From assembly GCA_002403105.1 (NCBI GenBank), contig DHHD01000066.1, positions 1 to 22,247 on the forward strand: a stretch of DNA of 22,247 bases, read 5' to 3'. Source of the DNA: Anaerolineaceae bacterium UBA4781. GTDB taxonomy: Bacteria; Chloroflexota; Anaerolineae; Anaerolineales; Anaerolineaceae. A program made the position numbers and the translations under genes. Under the pieces are notes generated by a model, which had not been told where the DNA came from, searched no databases, and saw only the letters and a program-made list of their open reading frames with translations. Of this stretch, positions 1 through 7,291 are shown piece after piece (position 1 is the first letter of the stretch; the number at the start of each line of letters is the position of its first letter).

Positions 1-49
1 TCTTGACTCAATAGAATTTTGGTTTTTTCACTTTCCTCTCACTCTTCAG

Positions 50-58
50 TTGTTAAGG
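50..58 (-). promoter_or_regulatory. boxA-like antitermination site
   Basis: The minus strand reads CCTTAACAA, one base away from the CTTTAACAA core of the E. coli rRNA boxA. It is followed by CTGAAGAGTGAG, similar to leader and spacer sequences before rRNA genes in Gram-positive bacteria. It lies about 25 bases downstream of P2, where a leader boxA would be expected. The similarity is short, so this rests largely on context. Confidence 0.4.
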
Positions 59-82
59 TTCTCATCCATATTGCGGGACAGA

Positions 83-111
83 ATTGTAACCACATCTCCT
101 GAACCTGTCAA
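83..111 (-). promoter_or_regulatory. Strong sigma70-type promoter, downstream copy (P2)
   Basis: Read on the minus strand: TTGACA (111-106), a 17-base spacer, then TACAAT (88-83). It lies about 180 bases downstream of a similar promoter in the same direction. Tandem strong promoters are typical of rRNA operons. The -35 box overlaps an imperfect hairpin (98-119, CCTGAACC against GGCTCAGG). Confidence 0.65.
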
Positions 112-182
112 GGCTCAGGGATAAAATTACCGATGCTTTCCTGATGTTTCGGTCTGCACCGGTAACGCTGCTCACATCGTCC

Positions 183-204
183 CTGCAAGCCTTCAATCTT
201 GCAG
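183..204 (-). repeat. Inverted repeat in the leader
   Basis: A perfect 7-base stem (CTGCAAG with CTTGCAG) around an 8-base loop lies between the two minus-strand promoters. No T-run follows on either strand, so it is not an intrinsic terminator. It may be a structural or processing element of the leader transcript from P1. Confidence 0.4.
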
Positions 205-261
205 CTATTCAATTGTAAACGATTTGCTTTTACAAATCTACAAGGTCAAATGGTGAAGTCG

Positions 262-290
262 ATTTTAACGGGTTCCGTACTGGCTGTCAA
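262..290 (-). promoter_or_regulatory. Strong sigma70-type promoter, upstream copy (P1)
   Basis: Read on the minus strand: TTGACA (290-285), a 17-base spacer, then TAAAAT (267-262). The -35 box is a perfect match to consensus and the -10 box has one mismatch. AT-rich sequence lies upstream (300-350), as in UP elements. It fires leftwards, away from the VanW-like gene, so it serves something beyond the left edge. Confidence 0.65.
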
Positions 291-366
291 GGTAATTGGC
301 AAGAGAAACCTTAAATTATCGCGTTTTGCTACAATTTCGCACCTAAATTACCCTTTTTAACCCTGC

Positions 367-372
367 TATAAT
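367..372 (+). promoter_or_regulatory. -10 box giving a leaderless transcript for the VanW-like gene
   Basis: A perfect TATAAT ends six bases before the ATG at 379. With usual spacing the transcript would begin on the A of the start codon. No Shine-Dalgarno sequence precedes the ATG and no good -35 box sits 17 bases upstream (TAAATT). The simplest reading is a leaderless mRNA. Confidence 0.5.
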
Positions 373-378
373 TCAAAA

Positions 379-2235
379 ATGTCCATTTCACAGAGATCAA
401 CCTCTCTTCAATCACTACTATTACAAAGTCTATTATCGATATTCTATGGACTTCTCATCTTTATACTCTGCATTATGCTTTTCTTTATAGGATCTAATAT
501 CTGGTATGCCGGCCGGATTTTTCCGGGTATCTTCTTCAATGGAATTGACCTGGGTGGTTTGACAAAGCAGGAAGCCCAACAAATCATCCAAACTCAGGTG
601 ATTCCCAACTTGCCACAGAATATTACTCTCTTCTATCAGGACCAAACATGGAATACAAATCTGCTGGCAATGGGAATCAGTTATGATCCACAGCAGATCG
701 CTGATTACGCATTTTCGGTTGGTCGTTCCGGATCAACGGCTGTGTGGATGGGCGATGTAGTAGCAATCCTTAGCGGCAATAAATCCATCTCCCCCACTAT
801 TCTATTTAATGAAGCCGCCGCCGCAGATACTTTAACTACAATTGCCCAGGATGTTGACCGTCCTGTTGAAGAAGCACATTTGTCGTTTGAGGGCAGTAAC
901 GTCATCACTACTCCAGGACAGGTCGGAAGAACGCTGGATGTGGAACAGAACCTTCTATTGGTTAGAGAAGCGATTCTCCAGCAGAACTATTCAACAATTC
1001 CACTCATTGTGACCGAAACTGCTCCTGATCTTTTGGATGCTGAACCCTATGCACAAACCATTCGCGAATTTCTGGCATTGGATTTTGTATTGATCATTCC
1101 AGAAGAATACAATCATTTAGAAGAGGAACAGCGCCTTAACGCAGATGTTCTTTCACCCATGCTGGAATTGGTAAAGACCAATCAGGATGGCCAATTCTCC
1201 ATTAGTTTGCAATTCCAGGATTCTGTTCTTCGGAATCTTCTCACTGATCTGGCGGGGAAATTCAATATTAATACCGCAAATCCGCGTTTTATTTTCAATG
1301 ATGCAACCAGTGAAATTGAACTCCTTGAAAGGGGAGTCATTGGTAGAACTCTGAATATTTCAACCAGTCTTTCTAACATTCAACAGCAGATTGCCACCGG
1401 TGCACATGCAGCCACATTAGCATTTGATTACACTGCACCCAGTGTTGCTGATACTGCCACTGGCAGTGAATTGGGTATCACCGAATTAGTACAGCAGCAA
1501 AGCACTTACTTTTATGGATCCAGCATTGCCCGCGTTCAAAATATCAAAACTGCCGCCAATCGTTTTTTAGGCATTCTGGTTGCGCCGGGAGAAATCTTCT
1601 CCATGGCAAATTATTTGGGCGAAATTAGCTTAGATACGGGTTTTACTGAAGCGTTGATCATTTACAATGGGAAAACAATTGAAGGCGTAGGGGGTGGGGT
1701 ATGCCAGGTCAGCACGACTTTATTCCGTACTGCCTTTTTTGGAGGATATCCTATTCTCGAAAGATATCCACATGCTTATCGGGTTTCTTATTATGAGAAA
1801 ACGTCTGGAAATCAGATCGATCAGAACCTAGCTGGTTTGGATGCGACAGTGTATGTACCGCTGGTAGATTTGAAGTTCCAAAACGATTCGTCTTTTTGGT
1901 TATTAATGGAAGCGTATGTATATCCAGAATCAAACCAGATCGAATGGAAACTTTATTCCACCAATGAAGGGCGTTCGGTGGAATGGGAAACAACCGGACC
2001 CATTAATATTGTTGAACCTCCCGAAACCAAGTATTACTTGAATACTCAACTACAAGACGGTGAGATAAAACAAGTCGATTGGGAAGCCGAGGGTTCAGAT
2101 GTACGGGTCGATCGCTGGGTATATAAAAATGGCGCTCTTTACTTCCAGGACCAATTCTTGACACATTACGAGCCATGGGGTGCCGTATATGAAATTGGGC
2201 CCGGAGTGGACGGGTATCCAATTTCAGAAGAATGA
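379..2235 (+). CDS. VanW-family membrane-anchored envelope protein
   Basis: The 618-residue product has an N-terminal membrane helix at about residues 13-42. A long extracytoplasmic part follows, fitting two tandem domains of the 'putative peptidoglycan binding' type seen in VanW proteins (roughly 50-200 and 220-350). The VanW domain itself lies at about 375-505 and carries the signature GEIFSM followed by GVGGGVCQVSTTLF around residues 435-447. A C-terminal beta-rich tail of about 100 residues completes it. The biochemical role of VanW is unknown: it was named from vancomycin-resistance clusters but is widespread in sensitive bacteria, so resistance should not be inferred. The gene heads a probable three-gene envelope cluster. 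The start at 379 is supported by the -10 box six bases upstream and the membrane helix close behind it, but there is no ribosome binding site. Confidence 0.9.
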   Translation: MSISQRSTSLQSLLLQSLLSIFYGLLIFILCIMLFFIGSNIWYAGRIFPGIFFNGIDLGGLTKQEAQQIIQTQVIPNLPQNITLFYQDQTWNTNLLAMGISYDPQQIADYAFSVGRSGSTAVWMGDVVAILSGNKSISPTILFNEAAAADTLTTIAQDVDRPVEEAHLSFEGSNVITTPGQVGRTLDVEQNLLLVREAILQQNYSTIPLIVTETAPDLLDAEPYAQTIREFLALDFVLIIPEEYNHLEEEQRLNADVLSPMLELVKTNQDGQFSISLQFQDSVLRNLLTDLAGKFNINTANPRFIFNDATSEIELLERGVIGRTLNISTSLSNIQQQIATGAHAATLAFDYTAPSVADTATGSELGITELVQQQSTYFYGSSIARVQNIKTAANRFLGILVAPGEIFSMANYLGEISLDTGFTEALIIYNGKTIEGVGGGVCQVSTTLFRTAFFGGYPILERYPHAYRVSYYEKTSGNQIDQNLAGLDATVYVPLVDLKFQNDSSFWLLMEAYVYPESNQIEWKLYSTNEGRSVEWETTGPINIVEPPETKYYLNTQLQDGEIKQVDWEAEGSDVRVDRWVYKNGALYFQDQFLTHYEPWGAVYEIGPGVDGYPISEE

Positions 2236-2236
2236 C

Positions 2237-2248
2237 CTTCGTACGAAG
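2237..2248. repeat. 12-base perfect palindrome
   Basis: CTTCGTACGAAG begins just after the VanW-like stop codon. It has no loop or following T-run, so it is unlikely to terminate transcription. A protein-binding site is possible, but a single copy is weak evidence. Confidence 0.3.
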
Positions 2249-2295
2249 TGGTAAAATTCTGACCAATAAGAGAGCTATTTGCAAAAGGAGACTGC

Positions 2296-2523
2296 ATGAT
2301 CAGTAAAGATCTTTTAGAAATCCTGCGCTGCCCTGTTTGTGTTCGTGAAGATGGGAAAGAGGGTAACCTTAAATTATATAAGGATACATGGTTGCTGTGC
2401 CAGGATTGTGATCGGAAGTATCCCATTGTTGAAGATATTCCTGTCATGCTCATTGACGAAGGCAATAAATGGGCCGGGAAGAAGAAAGATGACCTACCTG
2501 TACCAGCTCCCCGCCCGAATTGA
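2296..2523 (+). CDS. Trm112-family small zinc protein
   Basis: The 75-residue protein matches the Trm112/YcaR family. It begins MISKDLLEILRCPVC, has a second CxxC pair in LLCQDCDRKYPI, and then the family's PIVEDIPVML segment. The four cysteines should bind one zinc ion. In eukaryotes and archaea Trm112 activates several methyltransferases. The bacterial members (about 60 residues) are mostly uncharacterised. The C-terminal 15 residues, rich in Lys, Asp and Pro, are an extension. AAAAGGAG lies five bases before the ATG. It sits 60 bases after the VanW-like gene and 29 before the LCP gene, so co-transcription is likely. No methyltransferase is adjacent. Confidence 0.88.
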   Translation: MISKDLLEILRCPVCVREDGKEGNLKLYKDTWLLCQDCDRKYPIVEDIPVMLIDEGNKWAGKKKDDLPVPAPRPN

Positions 2524-2552
2524 TATCTATTAAATTGCGGTAAAAAAACACT

Positions 2553-3959
2553 ATGAAAAAATTCTTTTCGAATTTAATGACAAAGATACGTTCTGCAGAT
2601 AAGACAGTGCGCGTGATCACAATCATTTTTTTGATCCTGGCAATTGCTGTAGGATATTACCTGTTTGGCTTCGTCGCTCAATTTGTAAAAGAGATGACTA
2701 TCTTAAACCTCCCGGGGGCACCTGTTATCGATCAATCGCAGAGCAGTGAAACCGATACCATACAACAACCAACTGCCGAATTGCTTGGCCAATCAACCGT
2801 TGAGTCATGGGATGGCATTAGCCGTATCAATGTTTTGTTTCTGGGTCTGGATTATCGGGATTGGGAAGCCGGAGAAACACCGCGCAGCGATACCATGATC
2901 CTCTTCTCGATCGATCCCACAACCAATACAGCCAGCATGCTTTCCATTCCGCGTGATATGTGGGTGAATATCCCAGATTTTGGGTATTACAAGATCAATG
3001 AAGCATATTTCCTTGGGGAATCCAGCCATTTACCAGGCGGTGGCCCTGAACTGGCTGTGTCAACTGTTGAACAATTTCTGGGTGTTCCTATCCAATATTA
3101 TGCGCAGGTTGATTTTTCAACCTTCATCACTTTTATTGATGAGATCGGCGGAGTAAGGATCACCCCTGCTATTGATGTAAAAGTAGAAGAATTCGGATCG
3201 GAATTTCAGCAATATTTAAAAGCCGGCGAGGTATACACATTACCAGGTTCGCTAGCGCTCTCCTACGCACGTGACCGGTACACAGGGGATGGTGATTTCG
3301 GGCGCGCAGCCCGTCAGCAGCAGGTGATCATGGCAATCATTGATCGGATCACAGAGTACGATCAACTGTCAAGTTTGATCGCAAAAGCGCCAACCTTGTA
3401 TGCCAGTTTATCTTCTGGCATTCGCACCAATATGGACCTATCCACTCTGATCAAAGTAGGATCGTTAATGATCAACATTCCAACCGATAGTTTCCAAAAA
3501 GCTGTCATTGGTACCGATATGGTTATCATGACCAAATCTCCGGATGGTTTGGATATTTTAAAACCCATCACAGATAAAGTCAGAGAGCTGCGTGATCAGT
3601 TATTCTCTTCGGGTGGATCGTTAAACCCGCTTGCAACTGCTTCAAGCGGATCAACCCTGGTACGCGATGAAGCTGCCACAGTATTGGTGCAGAACAGCAC
3701 ACAGGATACTACAATCACAAGTCGCACGATCTCTTATCTGCAACAGCAGGGTATTAATGCCATTGAAGCTGCGACCGGTCAGTTGGGGAACCCTACCACG
3801 ATCATTGTTTATCACAGCAAACCGCATACCGTTGCTTACCTGGCCAGTCTCATGAATGTTGCTTCAACGAATATTCAATTCAGCTATGATCCAGCATCAA
3901 CGGTCGATCTGGCAATTCTGCTCGGAAGTGATTGGACAACCAATAATACGCTTCCTTGA
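2553..3959 (+). CDS. LytR-CpsA-Psr (LCP) family cell wall glycopolymer ligase
   Basis: The 468-residue protein has a short cytoplasmic start and a membrane helix at about residues 19-45. The LCP domain spans about 91-265. It contains RINVLFLGLD, the RSD motif, SIPRDMWV, and the basic motif DGDFGRAARQQQ near residue 250, which includes the arginines that bind the pyrophosphate of the lipid-linked donor. A LytR C-terminal domain occupies about 372-465. Family members transfer glycopolymers such as teichoic acids or capsule from undecaprenyl-pyrophosphate to peptidoglycan at the outer face of the membrane. The substrate here cannot be told. No clear Shine-Dalgarno precedes the ATG, which suits translation as part of an upstream transcript. 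A strong terminator follows the stop. Confidence 0.9.
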   Translation: MKKFFSNLMTKIRSADKTVRVITIIFLILAIAVGYYLFGFVAQFVKEMTILNLPGAPVIDQSQSSETDTIQQPTAELLGQSTVESWDGISRINVLFLGLDYRDWEAGETPRSDTMILFSIDPTTNTASMLSIPRDMWVNIPDFGYYKINEAYFLGESSHLPGGGPELAVSTVEQFLGVPIQYYAQVDFSTFITFIDEIGGVRITPAIDVKVEEFGSEFQQYLKAGEVYTLPGSLALSYARDRYTGDGDFGRAARQQQVIMAIIDRITEYDQLSSLIAKAPTLYASLSSGIRTNMDLSTLIKVGSLMINIPTDSFQKAVIGTDMVIMTKSPDGLDILKPITDKVRELRDQLFSSGGSLNPLATASSGSTLVRDEAATVLVQNSTQDTTITSRTISYLQQQGINAIEAATGQLGNPTTIIVYHSKPHTVAYLASLMNVASTNIQFSYDPASTVDLAILLGSDWTTNNTLP

Positions 3960-3970
3960 TCTATGACAGA

Positions 3971-4001
3971 AAATTCGCCAAGCATTTTTGGCGAATTTTT
4001 T
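3971..4001 (+). terminator. Intrinsic terminator of the VanW-Trm112-LCP cluster
   Basis: A perfect 11-base stem (AAATTCGCCAA with TTGGCGAATTT) around a six-base loop runs into a T-run. It lies between the convergent LCP and hutU genes and could act weakly in the other direction, where the T-run is shorter. Confidence 0.9.
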
Positions 4002-4032
4002 ATTTAACCCACAATCTTCTTCGGATGGAATT

Positions 4033-5688
4033 TCATTTTTTTAGCATGGGAATTTTAATGCCCTGTTCTCTGGCCGTTTGAATGGCGCTCTCATATCCGG
4101 CATCCGCGTGGCGAATGATACCCATTCCAGGGTCTGTTGTCAGAACCCGGCTCAAGCGTTTGGCCGCTTCAGGGGTGCCATCGGCAACCACTACCATCCC
4201 GGCGTGCTGGCTGTAGCCAATTCCCACCCCACCACCATGATGGAAGGAAACCCAGGTGGCTCCATTTACTGCGTTGATCAGTGCATTCAGGATGGGCCAA
4301 TCACTGACCGCATCTGTTCCATCTTTCATTCCTTCTGTTTCACGATTGGGAGATGCCACAGAACCGGAATCCAAATGATCACGACCGATCACGATGGGTG
4401 CTTTCAATTCACCACTGGCAACCATCTCATTAAATTTCAACCCTGCTTTCTCTCGTTCCCCATAACCCAGCCAACAAATTCGTGCAGGCAAACCCTGAAA
4501 TGGAATACGTTCTCTCGCCATTTTTAACCAGCGATGAAGATGCGCATCTTCAGGAAATAATTCCATAATGGCTTGATCGGTTTTATAAATATCTTCTTTT
4601 TCTCCCGATAATGCCACCCAGCGGAAAGGTCCCTTCCCTTCACAAAATAATGGTCGAATATAAGCCGATACGAACCCGGGGAAATCAAAGGCGTTTCTCA
4701 GTCCATTGTCAAAAGCACGTTGCCGAATATTATTCCCATAGTCAAAAACCTCAACTCCTCTGCGCTGGAATTCAAGCATCGCTTGAACCTGAACGGTCAT
4801 GGCATTGGTAGAAAGCCGGGAATATTCCTGGGGATCTCTCTTGCGCAGTTCATTGGCTGCTTCGAGGCTCATTCCATTTGGCACATACATCAAAAAATCA
4901 TGTGCGGGGGTTTGATCGGTTACCACATCCGGCAGCATATCCAGTTTGAGAAGATCCGGGTAGATATCGGCAGCGTTGGCAACCAAACCAATAGAACGCG
5001 GAATCTCTTTTTCAACTGCTTCCTGAACCAGATCGAGCGCTTCCTCCAGGTCATCTGAAACCATATCGAGATAACCGATCTCTTTTTGCCATTTAGCATG
5101 TGCTGGATCTATTTCAACTATTAATCCAACCCCCTCGTTCATGGTGATAGCAAGTGGCTGCGCAGCGCCCATTCCCCCCAAACCGGCTGTGAGAACAAAC
5201 TTCCCTTTCAGAGAAGGCCATCCTTTTTGTAAAGCCAGAGAAGCCAGGGTTTCATAGGTGCCCTGTAGAATACCCTGTGTGCCAATGTATATCCAGGAAC
5301 CCGCGGTCATCTGCCCATACATGATCAAACCCTGAGCTGCTAATGTATCAAAATGTTCCTGGGTTGCCCAGTGAGGAACCAGATTGGAATTGGCAATAAG
5401 AACACGCGGTGCATCTCGGTGAGTACGAAAAATTCCAACCGGTTTTCCTGATTGCACAAGCAGTGTTTCATCATCTTCAAGCTTTCTTAAAGAATCCAGA
5501 ATTGCATCAAAGCAATCCCAGTTTCTTGCCGCCTGACCTCGCCCCCCATAAACCACCAGCTCATCAGGCCGTTGGGCGACTTCGGGATCGAGATTATTTT
5601 GTATCATGCGAAAAGGAGCTTCTGTCAACCAGGATTTACAGGACAATTGTATTCCCCTGGGTGCTTTTACAGGTCGTGGTCCACCCAT
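4033..5688 (-). CDS. hutU: Urocanate hydratase (urocanase)
   Basis: The 551-residue enzyme converts urocanate and water to 4-imidazolone-5-propanoate (EC 4.2.1.49), the second step of histidine breakdown in the cytoplasm, using tightly bound NAD+ as an electrophile. Length and sequence fit the family: YGGRGQAARNWDCF, the NAD-binding GxGGMGxAQP stretch in the middle, and GLPARICWLGYGER with the conserved active-site cysteine at residue 405 (Cys410 in the Pseudomonas enzyme). GGAGG lies seven bases before the ATG and a TATAAT box about 28 bases upstream. No other hut gene is in view, so histidine ammonia-lyase and imidazolonepropionase must lie elsewhere. It converges on the LCP gene. Confidence 0.97.
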   Translation of the reverse strand: MGGPRPVKAPRGIQLSCKSWLTEAPFRMIQNNLDPEVAQRPDELVVYGGRGQAARNWDCFDAILDSLRKLEDDETLLVQSGKPVGIFRTHRDAPRVLIANSNLVPHWATQEHFDTLAAQGLIMYGQMTAGSWIYIGTQGILQGTYETLASLALQKGWPSLKGKFVLTAGLGGMGAAQPLAITMNEGVGLIVEIDPAHAKWQKEIGYLDMVSDDLEEALDLVQEAVEKEIPRSIGLVANAADIYPDLLKLDMLPDVVTDQTPAHDFLMYVPNGMSLEAANELRKRDPQEYSRLSTNAMTVQVQAMLEFQRRGVEVFDYGNNIRQRAFDNGLRNAFDFPGFVSAYIRPLFCEGKGPFRWVALSGEKEDIYKTDQAIMELFPEDAHLHRWLKMARERIPFQGLPARICWLGYGEREKAGLKFNEMVASGELKAPIVIGRDHLDSGSVASPNRETEGMKDGTDAVSDWPILNALINAVNGATWVSFHHGGGVGIGYSQHAGMVVVADGTPEAAKRLSRVLTTDPGMGIIRHADAGYESAIQTAREQGIKIPMLKK

Positions 5689-5715
5689 TGATCAACCTCC
5701 ACTATTTTTCTAATG

Positions 5716-5721
5716 ATTATA
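5716..5721 (-). promoter_or_regulatory. -10 box for hutU
   Basis: TATAAT on the minus strand lies 27 bases before the hutU start, with GGAGG (5700-5696) between them. The -35 region is poor (CTTCCT at 17-base spacing), which would fit a weak or activator-dependent promoter. Confidence 0.45.
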
Positions 5722-5802
5722 GTATCCAATTCCTATGAAGGAAGAGATGAAAATCCTTTTTTCACCCACACCCATTCATGCTGATAAGAAATTGATTAGA
5801 AC

Positions 5803-5831
5803 TTGCACCAGTCCCTTGAAATGGCTATAAT
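5803..5831 (+). promoter_or_regulatory. Sigma70-type promoter of the FmdB-family gene
   Basis: TTGCAC (5803-5808), a 17-base spacer and TATAAT (5826-5831). Transcription would begin near 5838, leaving a leader of about 15 bases with TTGAGG as ribosome binding site. Confidence 0.65.
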
Positions 5832-5852
5832 ACAAGACTTGAGGTAATGGTT

Positions 5853-6152
5853 ATGCCTGTTTATGTTTATCATTGTAATAGCTGTGGAACACAATTCGAA
5901 AAATATCAGAAGTTTTCTGAAGAACCTTTGAAGATTTGCCCTGAGTGTGGAAAGAAGACAATCCATAAAGTGATCGTCTCTCCGGTCAGCGTGATCTATA
6001 AAGGTTCTGGTTTCTATTCCACTGACCACCGTTCCAGTTCCGGAGCAACCTCAGCCACCCGCAACACTACAGCAAAAGAAACAACTGAAGAAAAGAAACC
6101 CGCAGAACCGGTCAAAGACTCGAAAAGCAGTACAGAAAAAAGCCAGGCGTGA
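5853..6152 (+). CDS. FmdB/CxxC-CxxC-type zinc-ribbon regulatory protein
   Basis: The protein begins MPVYVYHCNSCG and has a second CPECGKK pair, giving the four-cysteine zinc ribbon of the FmdB family in the first 45 residues. The rest is a disordered, Ser/Thr/Lys/Glu-rich tail. FmdB-type proteins were named as putative regulators beside formamidase genes, but their molecular role is largely unknown. A longer reading starting at 5847 adds only Met-Val. I prefer 5853 because the family characteristically begins MPxYxYxC and because TTGAGG then sits eight bases before the start instead of two. The product is 99 residues. The gene is single, with its own promoter and terminator. Confidence 0.88.
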   Translation: MPVYVYHCNSCGTQFEKYQKFSEEPLKICPECGKKTIHKVIVSPVSVIYKGSGFYSTDHRSSSGATSATRNTTAKETTEEKKPAEPVKDSKSSTEKSQA

Positions 6153-6175
6153 GCGTATTCAATATTCTGGAACTG

Positions 6176-6210
6176 AAGAACCAGAACCACAAGAGCTCTG
6201 GTTCTTTTTA
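6176..6210 (+). terminator. Intrinsic terminator after the FmdB-family gene
   Basis: A perfect ten-base stem (AAGAACCAGA with TCTGGTTCTT) around an 11-base loop is followed by TTTATTTAA. It separates the zinc-ribbon gene from the YbhN-type gene. Confidence 0.8.
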
Positions 6211-6231
6211 TTTAATACTTTTCGCGTCTCA

Positions 6232-7281
6232 ATGTTTTTCAATAACAATAAGGCAACACCGCTTCATGATAAAATCTACAAAATGAAACGATGGGTGTTT
6301 TGGCTTGGAATTCTGATCAGCGCATTTTTTCTATATCTTGCGATCAGGGGACTTGATCTCAACAGTTTATGGATTTCCATTAAAACGATCGATATCATCT
6401 GGGTGCTGCCGGGGATTTTCTGCTATTTTATTGGTGTGCTGGTTCGCTCATTGAGATGGTCCATTCTATTGAAGGGAAAATATTTCCCCACTGCGATGCA
6501 GCTCTTCCCTTCCATTAGCATCGGCTATCTTGGAAATAATATCTTTCCTGCCAGAGCTGGTGAGTTTTTACGAGCATATCATCTGCGTGAAAAACAATCC
6601 ATTCCCTTTACAACCTCCCTGGCTTCCATCATTGTTGAACGAATTTTTGATGGATTGGTTATGATCACATTTATTCTCATTGGTCTGCCCGGATTTTTAG
6701 CACAGCTCCAAAATGAATCCTTGGCTGGTTTAATCCAATGGATCTTGATCGTGGGTTCGATCTTGTTTGTGTGCGCATTTTTAGCAGTACTGATTTCCGC
6801 AATCTTCCCCAAAAAATCAAAAAAGATTCTTGATTTTATATTTTTAAAGATCCTGCCTGCAAAATTTCATGAAAAGTATCATGCTCTCTTAAATCGGTTT
6901 TTTGAAGGGCTGGAATCATTAAAATCCCCAATACAGTTGCTTATCGTCTTCGCCTTATCCATAGTAGTTTGGGGTTTTGAGACAGGTTTATATTGGAGTA
7001 CACAGCAGGCTTTTCATCTGGGTATCCCTTTCAACCAGTTGCTGCTTTTAAATGGTGCATTAAATATTCTGTCTACCATTCCATCGGCTCCCGGATATAT
7101 TGGTGTTTTCGATGCACCGGGCATCAGTTTACTGACTGCAATGAATGTAGCTTCTGAGAATGCAGCCGCATATATTTTAACGCTGCATGCAGCTCTCTGG
7201 CTGCCGATCACCATTATTGGTTTAATTTTCTTCATCCGTGAGGGGTTGCATTGGGATCAGATTAAATCTCAAAAATATTAA
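6232..7281 (+). CDS. YbhN/UPF0104-type integral membrane protein (LPG synthase TM family)
   Basis: The 349-residue, strongly hydrophobic protein has about seven or eight membrane helices. It shows family landmarks: RSLRWSILLKG after the second helix, GYLGNNIFPARAGEFLRAY near residue 105, and SIIVERIFDG. This is the membrane part related to the flippase domain of MprF. Stand-alone members are proposed lipid or lipid-linked-sugar transporters, but few have been tested. No ribosome binding site precedes the ATG at 6232. A second in-frame ATG at 6283 (MKRWVFWLG), right before the first helix, is an equally possible start. Only ten bases separate it from the following oxidoreductase gene, so they form an operon and may act on the same lipid. 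Confidence 0.88.
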   Translation: MFFNNNKATPLHDKIYKMKRWVFWLGILISAFFLYLAIRGLDLNSLWISIKTIDIIWVLPGIFCYFIGVLVRSLRWSILLKGKYFPTAMQLFPSISIGYLGNNIFPARAGEFLRAYHLREKQSIPFTTSLASIIVERIFDGLVMITFILIGLPGFLAQLQNESLAGLIQWILIVGSILFVCAFLAVLISAIFPKKSKKILDFIFLKILPAKFHEKYHALLNRFFEGLESLKSPIQLLIVFALSIVVWGFETGLYWSTQQAFHLGIPFNQLLLLNGALNILSTIPSAPGYIGVFDAPGISLLTAMNVASENAAAYILTLHAALWLPITIIGLIFFIREGLHWDQIKSQKY

Positions 7282-7291
7282 GTGAGGAATC

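Larger units (their letters stand above)
1..378 (-). other. Gene-free leader region, probably of an rRNA operon beyond the left edge
   Basis: No credible coding sequence is visible here. The minus strand carries two promoter-quality sequences with perfect TTGACA boxes and 17-base spacers, two small hairpins, and a boxA-like site followed by a sequence of the kind found before rRNA genes (AACAACTGAAGAGTGAG). Together these look like the leader of a stable-RNA operon reading leftwards out of the window. The rRNA genes themselves are not in view, so this is an inference. On the plus strand only the -10 box of the first gene is evident. Confidence 0.55.

Noticed and set aside
379..2235. Vancomycin resistance gene
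   Set aside because: The VanW domain is present, but no vanA, vanH or vanX-type gene is nearby, and VanW proteins are widespread in sensitive bacteria.
2003..2284. Open frames on the minus strand across the VanW-like gene
   Set aside because: They lie opposite a strongly supported gene, have no ribosome sites or recognisable domains, and are shadows of its codon pattern.
4078..4527. 149-codon plus-strand frame inside hutU
   Set aside because: It is antisense to a textbook urocanase and reads as low-quality Cys/His/Thr-rich sequence with no family motif.
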